NCBI GenBank assembly: GCA_963704565.1
Contig: OY969917.1
Location: forward strand, 1,488,001-1,552,000
Origin: Rhodoblastus sp963704565
Lineage (GTDB): Bacteria > Pseudomonadota > Alphaproteobacteria > Rhizobiales > Beijerinckiaceae
Reading direction: 5' to 3'
DNA: 64,000 nt
The notes beneath the pieces are model-generated. The model was not told the origin of the DNA, did no database searches, and saw only the letters and a program-made list of their open reading frames with translations. Within the stretch, counting starts at the first letter, position 1, and every line of letters starts with the position of its first letter. The position numbers were made by a program, and so were the translations under genes. Below are positions 17,921 through 27,000 of this stretch, one piece after another.

Positions 17921-18757
17921 ATGAGCGAATCATCGGCCCACGGCAAAGATTTTGGCGGGCGAAGCCAAGATGGGCGGCCTTTGGAGGGGCGGCGTTTCGA
18001 GCGGATCAATTTCCTCGCCGCGAATACGCCGGAGGCGCAGCACGCCCGCGCGCGGCTGGTCGGACGCTATGGCGACGTTCATTCGGATGAGGCCGACGTG
18101 GTGGTGGCGCTCGGCGGCGACGGCCTGATGCTCCAGACGTTGCATCGTTTTCTCGGCCGCAACATTCCGATCTACGGCATGAATCGCGGCTCGGTCGGCT
18201 TTCTGATGAACGAATATCGCGAAACCGGGCTGCGCAAGCGGCTCGAGGCGGCGCAAAGCTCGATCATCCATCCCCTGATCATGGTCGCGGAAAACCGCGA
18301 CGGCGAAACGGCGACCGCTCACGCCATCAACGAGGTCTCGCTGCTGCGCCAGAGCGCCCAGGCCGCCAAGCTGCGGGTCCATGTGGACGGGCACATCCGG
18401 CTGGACGAGCTGGTCGCCGACGGCGTGCTGGTCGCGACCCCCGCCGGCTCGACCGCTTATAATCTATCGGCCAACGGCCCGATCCTGCCTTTGGGCGCGC
18501 CCCTTATGGCCCTGACGCCGATCTCGGCCTTCCGCCCCCGGCGCTGGCGCGGCGCGCTGCTCTCCGACAAGGCCGAGGTGCGGATCGAGATTCTGGAGGC
18601 CGACAAAAGGCCGGTCGCCGCCGTGGCCGACCATTACGAATTCCGCGACGTGGTGAAGGTGCGGGTCGCCACCGACCATTTCGTCGGCCTGCATTTGCTC
18701 CATGACCCCGGCCATTCGATGGAAGAGCGCATTCTCCGCGAACAGTTCAGGCAATAA
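17921..18757 (+). CDS. nadK: NAD kinase
   Basis: A 278-residue cytoplasmic enzyme phosphorylating NAD to NADP. Conserved motifs: VVALGGDGLMLQTLH (GGDG phosphate-binding loop), GMNRGSVGFLMNEY, NEVSLLRQ, and ATPAGSTAYNLSANGPILP. Homologues begin at RRFERINFLAANTPEAQ, so the first 20-odd residues are an extension; ATG at 17915 (two codons earlier) is equally possible. It is divergent from fnr and followed 21 bases later by the Nudix gene. Confidence 0.94.
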   Translation: MSESSAHGKDFGGRSQDGRPLEGRRFERINFLAANTPEAQHARARLVGRYGDVHSDEADVVVALGGDGLMLQTLHRFLGRNIPIYGMNRGSVGFLMNEYRETGLRKRLEAAQSSIIHPLIMVAENRDGETATAHAINEVSLLRQSAQAAKLRVHVDGHIRLDELVADGVLVATPAGSTAYNLSANGPILPLGAPLMALTPISAFRPRRWRGALLSDKAEVRIEILEADKRPVAAVADHYEFRDVVKVRVATDHFVGLHLLHDPGHSMEERILREQFRQ

Positions 18758-18778
18758 TCGACAGGAAAGCATCCGGCG

Positions 18779-19372
18779 ATGTCCGAGCACGGCAAGCCCA
18801 ACCCGCGCGGCCTCGACGAGACCATTCTCGCCGACGAGAAATATTCCTTTTCCCGGCTGACCTATGAACTGCGCCGCGCCGACGGGCGCTGGGAAAGGCA
18901 CGAGCGCAACCTGTTCCGCCGACCCGACGCCTGCGTGCTTCTCCCCTACGACGCCACGCGCGGAAAAATCCTGCTGACGCGGCAGTTCCGGCTCGGCGCC
19001 TATATGAACGACAAGACGCCCGGCCTGCTCGAAGCCTGCGCCGGCACGCTCGACCCCGGCGAGGCGCCCGACGCCTGCATGCGGCGCGAGGCGATGGAGG
19101 AGATGGGCCTCGAAATCGGCGATTTGCGCTTCCTGTTCGAAGCTTTCGTCAGCCCGGCCGCCACCACCGAAAAGCTTTATTTCTTCGTCGCGCCTTATGC
19201 GCCGGAAGCGCGCGTCGCCGAGGGCGGCGGCATGGAGGAGGAAGGCGAGGAAATCGAAGTGGTCGAGGCGGATTTCGCCGAAGTCCTGCGCGAGGCGGAA
19301 GCCGGCGCGTTCCGCGACGGCAAGACGCTGACTTTGCTCTATTGGCTCAAGGCGTCCGGGTTGATGGGTTAA
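18779..19372 (+). CDS. Nudix hydrolase, ADP-ribose pyrophosphatase type
   Basis: A 197-residue protein with a complete Nudix box GTLDPGEAPDACMRREAMEE-MGLE (G-x5-E-x7-REAMEEMG). The context LTRQFRLGAYMNDKTPGLLEACAG before the box matches NudF-like ADP-ribose / nucleoside-diphosphate-sugar hydrolases. Linkage to NAD kinase supports a role in NAD-derived metabolites. Its stop codon overlaps the end of the convergent DUF2336 gene by four bases. Confidence 0.9.
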   Translation: MSEHGKPNPRGLDETILADEKYSFSRLTYELRRADGRWERHERNLFRRPDACVLLPYDATRGKILLTRQFRLGAYMNDKTPGLLEACAGTLDPGEAPDACMRREAMEEMGLEIGDLRFLFEAFVSPAATTEKLYFFVAPYAPEARVAEGGGMEEEGEEIEVVEADFAEVLREAEAGAFRDGKTLTLLYWLKASGLMG

Positions 19373-20688
19373 GCCGCCATCAATTCCTTTTCCAGCGCCG
19401 CCAGATCGACCACGATGTCGGTCTCGGCCAGCGGCTCGGTCATGCGCTCGACTTGCGGCGCGATTTCCTGGCGATCCGCAGGCTCTCCGACAGCGACCGG
19501 CGGCGCGAAGGAATTGAACCCCTCGGCGCGCATCCGGGCGAGGCTCCTGCTGCTGGACACGCGCGCGGCGTCGGTCTCCAGACGACGCAGGAGCGCGATG
19601 AGCACGCCGAGTTTCTCGTCGCGCGCCGCCTCGCACTCGGCCAGCACCGCCTGGACCAGCGGCAGGCGCAAGGCGCCGTCCTCCGCCGCATCCTCCCGCG
19701 CGCCGCGCGCGCCAGGGGCGAGAGCGGTCAAAACGGCGAGAGCGGTCAAAGCGGCGCGGAAGGCGACCAGCATCGGCGCGGGCAGGCCCGCCCTAGCGTA
19801 AAGCGCGGCGAAGGCGTTCGAGGCCGGCTCGCGGATGATTCCGTCGACCCGGCGCGGGCCCATGCCGGTGAGTTCGGCCAGCGTCGCGGCGAACAGGCCG
19901 CTCTGCCCGCACAGCAGAGCGCGCAAGGTGAGACTGGCGGTGAGCTGGCCCGAGACGCGAAGATAAGCCGCGAGCGCCGCCGTTTCCTCGGAAAAGGCGG
20001 CGCACCCGGCGGCGATGATCATGGCGGCGCGTTCGCGCGAATCCTTGGCGACGCGCTCCGAGCGGGCGAGCGAAATCCAGTTGCGCGCGACCGCATGCCG
20101 GGCGAGCTGACCCGCCGCCGCCGCGGCGATCGCGGCGCGCGCCGAGGCGGGAATCCAGGCGCGTCCGAGCAGGGCTTCGCGCAATTCGGCGTCTTCGCCG
20201 AAACGTTCGACCATCCGCCGCATCGCGAATTCCGGCAGGTTGGCGCCTTCGTTCACCGCCAGCGCGATCAGCGCTTCACGCGGCGCGATCTCGGCCAAAG
20301 CGGCGCAAACGGAGGGCGAGAGTTCGGGACGCAAGGCGATGGCGGCCTGCGCGTTCGCGTCGCCGATCGCGGCGCAATCGAGCAGCTGGGCGTCGGTCAA
20401 CAGCGGCGAACGGGTGAGCACGACCGAGGCGATATCGGACTGGTCGAGCGCGAGGCCGACCACGATGGCGGGCGGCGCGTCCGTCGCGCCGGCGAAGCTT
20501 TCGGCCAAGGCGCGGCGCACCAGCGGCGAGGGATCGTCGAGCATGGCGTGCAGCGCCTGCTCAGCCTCGGCGCGCTCTTCCGCCTCCATGTCGCTGTAGA
20601 GATAGGCCCGCGCCAGCGCGCTGACCCCATCCGCGCGCGCGCTGGCCGAGGCGTTTTCAGACCACAGGATGAATTTGCGAACGATCAT
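19369..20688 (-). CDS. DUF2336 family protein
   Basis: A 439-residue all-helical protein with HEAT-like units (EAEQALHAMLDDPSPLVRRALAESFAG, VLTRSPLLTDAQLLDCAA), the typical look of DUF2336, an alphaproteobacterial family of unknown function. No signal peptide or membrane helix. It is divergent from the CitE-like gene, sharing a 125-bp upstream region (20689-20813). Confidence 0.8.
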   Translation of the reverse strand: MIVRKFILWSENASASARADGVSALARAYLYSDMEAEERAEAEQALHAMLDDPSPLVRRALAESFAGATDAPPAIVVGLALDQSDIASVVLTRSPLLTDAQLLDCAAIGDANAQAAIALRPELSPSVCAALAEIAPREALIALAVNEGANLPEFAMRRMVERFGEDAELREALLGRAWIPASARAAIAAAAAGQLARHAVARNWISLARSERVAKDSRERAAMIIAAGCAAFSEETAALAAYLRVSGQLTASLTLRALLCGQSGLFAATLAELTGMGPRRVDGIIREPASNAFAALYARAGLPAPMLVAFRAALTALAVLTALAPGARGAREDAAEDGALRLPLVQAVLAECEAARDEKLGVLIALLRRLETDAARVSSSRSLARMRAEGFNSFAPPVAVGEPADRQEIAPQVERMTEPLAETDIVVDLAALEKELMAA

Positions 20689-20813
20689 GCGAGACTCGCC
20701 GGGCTGGAGCGCCGCCGTCCGCGCGGACGGTTAACGCAGAATCACCAAACAAGGTAAAGTTTCGCTTAATCGCCGTTACGATTCGCGGCGCTCAAGCCCC
20801 GGAAAACCAAGCC

Positions 20814-21542
20814 ATGCGCTCCATTCTCGTCGTTCCCGCCGCGCGGCCCTCCGCCCGCGGCGCGCTCGCCAGCGAGGCCGACGCCATCGCGCTCGACCTC
20901 GCCGGCGACGACGACGACGAAGCGCGGCGCGCCGCCATCGAACTGCTGGGTCTTGCGCAAGCTATTGGAAAGACAGCGCTTGTGATGATCCGCCCGCTGG
21001 CCTCGGGCCGCGCCGACGCCGATCTCGACGCCGTCATGACAGCCAAGCCGCGCGCCATCGTCCTGCCCGACGCCATCGGCGGGCGCGACGTGCAGCATCT
21101 CGGCGCCAAGCTCGCGGTGCGCGAGGCGGAAAACGACCTGCCCGACGGCTCGACCGGAATTCTGGCGCTCGCCGCCGATTCGCCCGCAGCGATTTTCGAA
21201 CTCGGCGCGCTCGCCCGCGCCACCCGCCGCCTGATCGGAATCGGCCGCGACGAGCGTCGGCTGGCGCAAAGCCTCGGACTGGCGATCGGCGGCGAGGAAA
21301 AGCCCGAACCGCTTCGCGTCGCGCGCGGCCTCGCCATTCTGGCGGCCGGGGCGGCCGGGGCGCCCGCCTTCGACAGCGCGGAGCCGGGCGAAGGCGAGGC
21401 TTTCGCGCGCGCCTGCGCCCGCGCCGCGCGCGACGGTTTTTCCGGCAAATTCGCGCTGACGCCCGATCAGGCGCGGGCCATCAACGCCGCCTTTCCGGCT
21501 AGAGCTTGTTCGCTGAACGCCCGTTCACCGAACGAGCTCTAG
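20814..21542 (+). CDS. CitE/HpcH-family (citrate-lyase beta-like) protein, altered C-terminus
   Basis: A 242-residue TIM-barrel protein of the HpcH/HpaI aldolase and CitE family: RSILVVPAARPSAR at the N-terminus, DAIALDLAGDDDDEARRAA, AKPRAIVLPDAIGG, and DGFSGKFALTPDQARAINAAF near the end. Substrates of the family are CoA thioesters such as malyl- or citryl-CoA. The usual ED metal/CoA pair after ALDL is replaced by AG, so activity is doubtful. The last 14 residues are encoded by a palindromic repeat (21498-21543), so the native C-terminus has been replaced. Confidence 0.72.
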   Translation: MRSILVVPAARPSARGALASEADAIALDLAGDDDDEARRAAIELLGLAQAIGKTALVMIRPLASGRADADLDAVMTAKPRAIVLPDAIGGRDVQHLGAKLAVREAENDLPDGSTGILALAADSPAAIFELGALARATRRLIGIGRDERRLAQSLGLAIGGEEKPEPLRVARGLAILAAGAAGAPAFDSAEPGEGEAFARACARAARDGFSGKFALTPDQARAINAAFPARACSLNARSPNEL

Positions 21543-21543
21543 C
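21498..21543. repeat. Long palindrome forming the 3' end of the CitE-like gene
   Basis: 15-bp arms with one mismatch (GCTAGAGCTTGTTCG 21498-21512, CGAACGAGCTCTAGC 21529-21543) and an inner TGAAC / GTTCA pair. The stop codon TAG of the gene is part of the right arm. It resembles the AGAGC-type dispersed repeat at 12026. Confidence 0.65.
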
Positions 21544-21557
21544 GTAAGCGAGAGACC

Positions 21558-21857
21558 CCCCGGCTTTGCCGGGGTGGCAGTCGAAGTTTGACTTATACGG
21601 CAGTCGTCCACAATCAGCCGATGCCAGCGGCGCCGATAAAAACCGATCGTCGACCGAGGACGGTGTCACTGGAGGCGCAAAGGCCGGGCATATTGGGGCA
21701 TTGGTCAATGTGCCTTGGGTTGGCGAATAGTGCATATTCAGAACCTTGGTGAATGAAGCTCACCGCACAACTCGAGGTTATTGGCCACCTGCGCGTCAGC
21801 GCTTCCAAGTGCCGCTTTGAGCGGCTCATATCTTAAAGCCCCCGGCTTTGCCGGGGG
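21558..21857. other. Unidentified 265-bp segment flanked by two CCCCGGC hairpins
   Basis: CCCCGGC-TTT-GCCGGGG (21558-21574) and CCCCCGGC-TTT-GCCGGGGG (21839-21857) bracket a segment of lower GC than its surroundings. A T-rich tract (TATTTACTTTTTTG) follows the right hairpin. A 71-codon frame on the minus strand (21614-21829) starts next to the right hairpin but shows no recognisable domain. The segment could be a decayed or non-autonomous mobile element; no transposase is recognised. Confidence 0.4.
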
Positions 21858-21925
21858 ATATTTACTTTTTTGTTTTCACGCATTTTCTTAACGCGAACCG
21901 GCATCCACTTCGCTTGAAAATGCTC

Positions 21926-22489
21926 TTAAAAAACCGTGATCAGACGGTCGAGATCGGGCCGCGCGCGGTCCTCGGGCGCATTTTCCACCCGGCCGATATG
22001 GATGAAGCCGGCGATCCGCTCATGCTCGGCCAGTCCGAAACGCGTCATCGCCTCGCGGTCGTAGGCGCACCATTCGGTGAGCCAGGCGGTGCGGAAGCCC
22101 ATGGCGGCCGCAGCGACGGTCAGCGTCATGCAGACCGCGCCCGCCGACAATTGCTGCTCCCATTCCGGAATTTTGACATGCGGCGCGGCGCGCGACACCA
22201 CGCCGACCACCAGCGGGGCGCGGGTGAACCGGCCGCGCTCCAGTTCGAGGCGCTGCGCTTCGGCTTGCGGCTCGCGCCGCGCGACGATTTCGGCGAGAAT
22301 TTCGCCGGCGCGGGCGCGGCCTTCGCCCTCGAAGACGATGAAGCGCCAGGGCGCGAGCTTGCCATGGTCGGGCACGCGGGCGGCGAGGGCAAGCAGCTGG
22401 CGCAATTCCTCGGGCGTCGGGCCGGGGCCGCGCATGACGAGCGGCGGGGCGGAGCGGCGCGTGGCGAGCAGTTTTAAAGTGTCGTTCAT
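21926..22489 (-). CDS. Nitroreductase family protein
   Basis: A 187-residue FMN-dependent nitroreductase-fold protein: LLATRRSAPPLVMRGPGPT at the N-terminus (FMN phosphate region), AARVPDHGKLAPWRFIVFEGE, and AAAAMGFRTAWLTEWCAYD. The physiological substrate cannot be assigned. The ATG at 22489 (MNDTLKLLATRRS) matches family starts; upstream codons in frame are non-homologous. Confidence 0.88.
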   Translation of the reverse strand: MNDTLKLLATRRSAPPLVMRGPGPTPEELRQLLALAARVPDHGKLAPWRFIVFEGEGRARAGEILAEIVARREPQAEAQRLELERGRFTRAPLVVGVVSRAAPHVKIPEWEQQLSAGAVCMTLTVAAAAMGFRTAWLTEWCAYDREAMTRFGLAEHERIAGFIHIGRVENAPEDRARPDLDRLITVF

Positions 22490-22545
22490 CGAATTATCCC
22501 GGATTTTTGCCGGACAAAGCCCTAAAATGGCCGCTTTGTAAACCG

Positions 22546-23556
22546 ATGGCGGAAGCGAGAAACGGGAGAGGCCCATTGCGGCGCGCATTGACCGATTTTG
22601 CAAGATTGCGCGGGCGCGTTTTGGGCGTCCTGTTTTTACTCGCCGTTCCGGCGGCGGCTGGGGCCGAGACCCCGCCCCTGCCGGCGCTGCCCCCGCCGCC
22701 GCCGGTCGTCGGCGCGCCGGGTGACGCCCCGCCCGGCCAGGACAACGCGCAGGACAACCAGCCGCGCGCGGCGGTCTCGTTCAATGCGGTCTTCGCGCCC
22801 GGCGACATCCAGGCGATCGGTTCGGGGTTGATCTGGCGGGTCTTCGACGCCCGGGGCGACGCCAACGGCGGCCACGCTCTGGTCGCCGAATCGAACGATC
22901 CGGCGCCGACTTTCCATCTCGCCGACGGCGATTACATCGTCCACGCCGCCTGCGGCCTCGCCGGCGCCGACAAGCAGATCGCGGTCAATGGCGAAGCGAT
23001 CAACGAGCGGCTGGTGATGCACGCCGGGGCCCTGAAGATCGACGGCCGCCTGGGCGACGCGCCGATCGCGGCGTCGCGGCTCGAAAACATGGTCTATCTG
23101 CCCGACCGCGACGACCCCGAAGCCAAGCTGATCATTTCCAATCTCAAGGCCGGCGCGCCGGAATGCCTGCCCGAGGGCGCCTACCATATCGTCTCGACCC
23201 TGATGGACGTGGCGCCGGGATCGAACGTCCCGACCAATTCGAACGTCAGCGCCGACATGCGGGTGCAGGCGGGCAAGCTGACCGACGTGGTCCTGCGCCA
23301 CCGCGCCGCCGCCATGACCCTGAAGCTGGTCAACGCGCCGGGCGGCGAGGCGCTCGCCAACACCAGCTTTTCCATCCTGACCCCCGGCGGCGACGTGATC
23401 CGCGAAATGATCGGCGCCTTTCCCTCCATCGTCCTCGCCGAGGGCGAATATGTCGCCATCGCCCGCCACGACAACACTACTTTTCAGGCGACGTTCAAGG
23501 TCGTCGCCAACCAGAATCGCGACGTCGAAGTGATCGCCGGCAAACCGGCGCCGTGA
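22546..23556 (+). CDS. Secreted protein of unknown function
   Basis: A 336-residue protein with an N-terminal signal segment (VLGVLFLLAVPAAAGAETPP) and a proline-rich linker (PPLPALPPPPPVVGAP), then an all-beta region in which similar units recur (FHLADGDYIVHAACGLAG, LPEGAYHIVSTLMDVAPG, LAEGEYVAIARHDNTTFQATF). These look like repeated small beta-sandwich domains, as in periplasmic proteins. No enzyme motif. It is followed within 80 bases by a cytochrome c gene, so the two may be cotranscribed. Confidence 0.7.
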   Translation: MAEARNGRGPLRRALTDFARLRGRVLGVLFLLAVPAAAGAETPPLPALPPPPPVVGAPGDAPPGQDNAQDNQPRAAVSFNAVFAPGDIQAIGSGLIWRVFDARGDANGGHALVAESNDPAPTFHLADGDYIVHAACGLAGADKQIAVNGEAINERLVMHAGALKIDGRLGDAPIAASRLENMVYLPDRDDPEAKLIISNLKAGAPECLPEGAYHIVSTLMDVAPGSNVPTNSNVSADMRVQAGKLTDVVLRHRAAAMTLKLVNAPGGEALANTSFSILTPGGDVIREMIGAFPSIVLAEGEYVAIARHDNTTFQATFKVVANQNRDVEVIAGKPAP

Positions 23557-23634
23557 TCCAGGGCCATGATTCAGGACAAGGCGCTTGCGCCCGCCCGGGC
23601 GGATGCTTCATCATTGCCGCAAGGAGTTCGTCTC

Positions 23635-23955
23635 ATGCGCCGTCTCGCGATTCTCTCCCTTCTCGCCGTCATGGCCTCCCTGCCGGCGCTGGCCGCCCCG
23701 CCCGACCCCGACCATGGCAAGGTCATCGCCCAGCGATGGTGCGCCACCTGCCATGTCGTCGCGCCGGGCCAGAAGGAAGCCAGCGCCGACGTGCCGAGCT
23801 TTTTCTATGTCGCCCGGCACATGGACAAGCGCGACCTGACCTCCTTCCTCGCCGACCCGCATCCGAAAATGCCGGACATGAGCCTGACCCGCCAGGAGAT
23901 CGACGACCTGACCGCCTATATCCGCGCGCTCGCGCAGCCGGGCCAGGATAAATAG
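23635..23955 (+). CDS. Small class I cytochrome c
   Basis: A 106-residue periplasmic c-type cytochrome. It has a signal peptide (RRLAILSLLAVMASLPALA), one haem-attachment motif CATCH near residue 36, and a methionine in PHPKMPDMSLTRQEIDDLTAYI as sixth ligand. AAGGAG precedes the ATG at 23635. Partner oxidoreductase unknown. Confidence 0.9.
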   Translation: MRRLAILSLLAVMASLPALAAPPDPDHGKVIAQRWCATCHVVAPGQKEASADVPSFFYVARHMDKRDLTSFLADPHPKMPDMSLTRQEIDDLTAYIRALAQPGQDK

Positions 23956-24091
23956 AGGCGGACCGCGTTCGAACGCAGACGCCGGAGCAGGGAGAGGACG
24001 GTTCTCGTTTCGGGCTCGGCCTGACGCCGGCCGCTCCCGGGATTCCGCCGTGAACTGCGCCGGATCGTCGGCTTCACCCGCGCCGCCGCGC

Positions 24092-27000
24092 TCAGGCCGC
24101 CGCGTCTGGAGCGGCGCGGGCGGCAAGGGACAGGCTGTTTCCGAAAACCGCGCCGTCCGCCGAACGCCGCAGTTCGATTTCGTGCGGGCGGGACGGATCG
24201 AGCGCGCGCGCGAAACGCAGGGCGAAACCCCGGTCGCCGTTCGGCCTTTCGGCCTGCGCATAGGCGTAACCCGCGAAGGCGCCATCGACGATCACATCGA
24301 GGCAGACCGGGGCGTTCGGATAAGCCGTGTTGAGCGCCCAGCCCGAAACGCCCTCGTGGTCGCAATGTTCGACCGCGCCAAGCAGCGCGCCGAAGTCCGG
24401 CGCGGCGGGAAAAGCAAGGCCCGCCCGCTCGGCGAGGCGACGGCGGACGCGGTCGAGGGTGAACCCGTCCTCGACGCGGGGCGCGCAATAGACCGCTTCC
24501 CTGGTTCGCGCCCCGGGATAGAGTTCGGAGAACTCATGGGCGTTCTGGAACATGCCGCGGCTGTCGTCATCGACGAAGCTTTCGGAAAAGGCGCCTTCGG
24601 CCAGCAGCACGTCATGGCTTGCGAGTTCGATGTGGAAATATTGGATGTCGTCCTCCGGTTTTTCCTGGACGATGGTCGCGCCATTGACCAGATGCTTGGC
24701 CGAAATCAGCACGCCGTCCAGGAACATCGCGTGTTCGGGCGAGACGAGCAGGTCGCGCCTCGGAACGTTTTCATCCAGCGAGCCCGCCTTGAAGCGGATG
24801 GGGAGAAGATCGGGATTGTTGCCGGCGAAACGGGGCGAATAGGCGCGGGTTCCGATCCAGACGATTTCGCGCAAGGCGCCCGAGGCGGTCAGAACCAAAT
24901 CGCCGATCTTCAAATCCTCGACCGCGGCCTCGCCGCGCTCCGTTGCGATCAGCGTGCCGGCGCAATAGCAGGGGGCCGAGCTATTATAGGCAATCTGATC
25001 GACGCTCGCTGAGTTGGTCAGCACGAATTGGCTCTGGTAGTACGTTCCGTCCAGCGTCAGGGTTTCGAGGACATTGTTGCTCGCGCCCTCGACCTTGAGC
25101 GTTCCGTGGGTCGTGGTATCCTGCGTCCAGACGACATGGTCCCCGGCATTGCCCGTACCCGTGATGTCGATGACGTCGCTGGTCGAAGCCGTGCCGCCCG
25201 TGCCGGTAAAACCGGAGATCGGCGCGGCGAGGGTCGAGCCGGCGCCATCGCCGGTGAGGTCGAGCGTTCCCCAGTTATTGTCCGCGGAAAAGTCGATCGG
25301 CCCGGTCGAGACCGAGGCGCCCTGTTCGAGCTTGAGCGTGCCGCCGTCGATCACAGGCGCGTTGGCGACGCCGCCGAATTGAACATCCTCCAGCCCGCCG
25401 CTGTAAATCGTCGTGTCGGTCGCCGTCCCTCCCGACACAACGTACTGGTCGCCGCCGCTGATCGTCGTGCTGGTCGCCGCGCCGGTCTCTCCTGCCAATT
25501 CGTAGCCGACGAACTGCACGCCGCCGGTGTTGATGCTGGTGTCGATCGCCGTTCCGTGCCCGCTAATATCGCCGACGTACTGAGTGCCGCCGCTCTCGAT
25601 CGTTGTGCTCGTCGCCGTCCCGGTCCCGCCGTAAACGCCGACATCCTGATAGCCGCCGCTGATGGTCGTGCTGGTCGCCGTACCGGTCCCGGAGTTGAGG
25701 CCGACGTACTGCATGCCGCCGCTGTCGATCGTCGTGCCCGTCGCCGTCCCGGTCCCGCCGTCAACACCGTCGTATTGCGTTCCGCCGCCCTGGATCGTGG
25801 TGCCCGTCGCCGTCCCGGTCCCGTGGTAGCCGCCGACGAACTGAGAGCCGCCATTAAAGATCGCCGTGCTCGTCGCATAGCCGGTCCCACTCTTCCAGCC
25901 GACGTACTGAATGCCGCCGCTGTCGATCGTCGTGCCCGTCGCCGTCCCGGTCCCAGAATTGTCGCCGACATCCTGAAAGCCGCTGTAGATTGTCGTATCG
26001 GTCGCCGCGCCACTAGCTCCCAAGCCCGAGCCGACGTACTGACCGCCTCTGTCGATCGTCGTGCTCGTCGCATAGCCGGTCCCGGAGCTGTAGCCAACAT
26101 ACTGGTAGCCGCCGCTGATCGTCGTGCTCGTCGCCGCGCCGTCGTCATACTGATCGCCGCCGTTGATGACCGTGCCGGTCGCCGTCCCTCCGGAGCTTAC
26201 GAACTGAGAACCGCCAGAGATCGTCGTGCTCGTCGCCACGCCGCCGGATTCGACCTGCTGCGAGCCGATGTCGATCGTCGCGCTAATCGCCGTGCCGTAA
26301 ACATCCTGTTCGCCGCCGCTGATCAGCGCGCCAACATCGAGGCCGCCCGCGCTGATCACCTCCACACCGGCGCTCAGGATGTTCGTGGGATCGGCATAGC
26401 CGCCCGAGAGCACCGTCAGCGTGCCGCCGCTCGACACCAACGTGTCATAGGTGGAGCCGCCCGACGAGACGACCTCGGCGCCGCCGCTGCTGATTTTCGC
26501 GCCGCTCACGACCGCCTCTGCTTTAACGAGGAGAGAGCCGCCCAATTTCACCGGCACGTCATAGGCGACCTGGCCGGACGAAACGGTGGACGACGATGTC
26601 AGCGGCGCCGCAACCAGCGTGATGTCGGTATTGCCGGAGCCATCGACAGTAAGTTGAAAGGCGTTGCCGACGAAATTCTGTGCCGGATCGAAGAAAATCG
26701 TGAAAGGAATGCCGCCCGAAGAAAAAGTCAGCGAATTGTCGGCGCCCAGGTTCCAGCTGCCGCTGGCGACGAAATTCGCCATCTCGATCACGTCGCCCAC
26801 GCGGAAGCCGTCGATCGGGGTCGTCTGGTCCAGCAGCGGCAAGTCCCCACCGTCGAACACCACCGCGCCGCCGGAGCCGAGGAAGCTGATCGGGCCGTTC
26901 TCGATGCTGGCGTAACCGAACTCGAGCCTGCCGCCGGAAATGGTCGGCGTCGTCGCCGCGCCGCCGGAGCCGACGAAAGCGGAGCCCCCGCTGTTGACGG

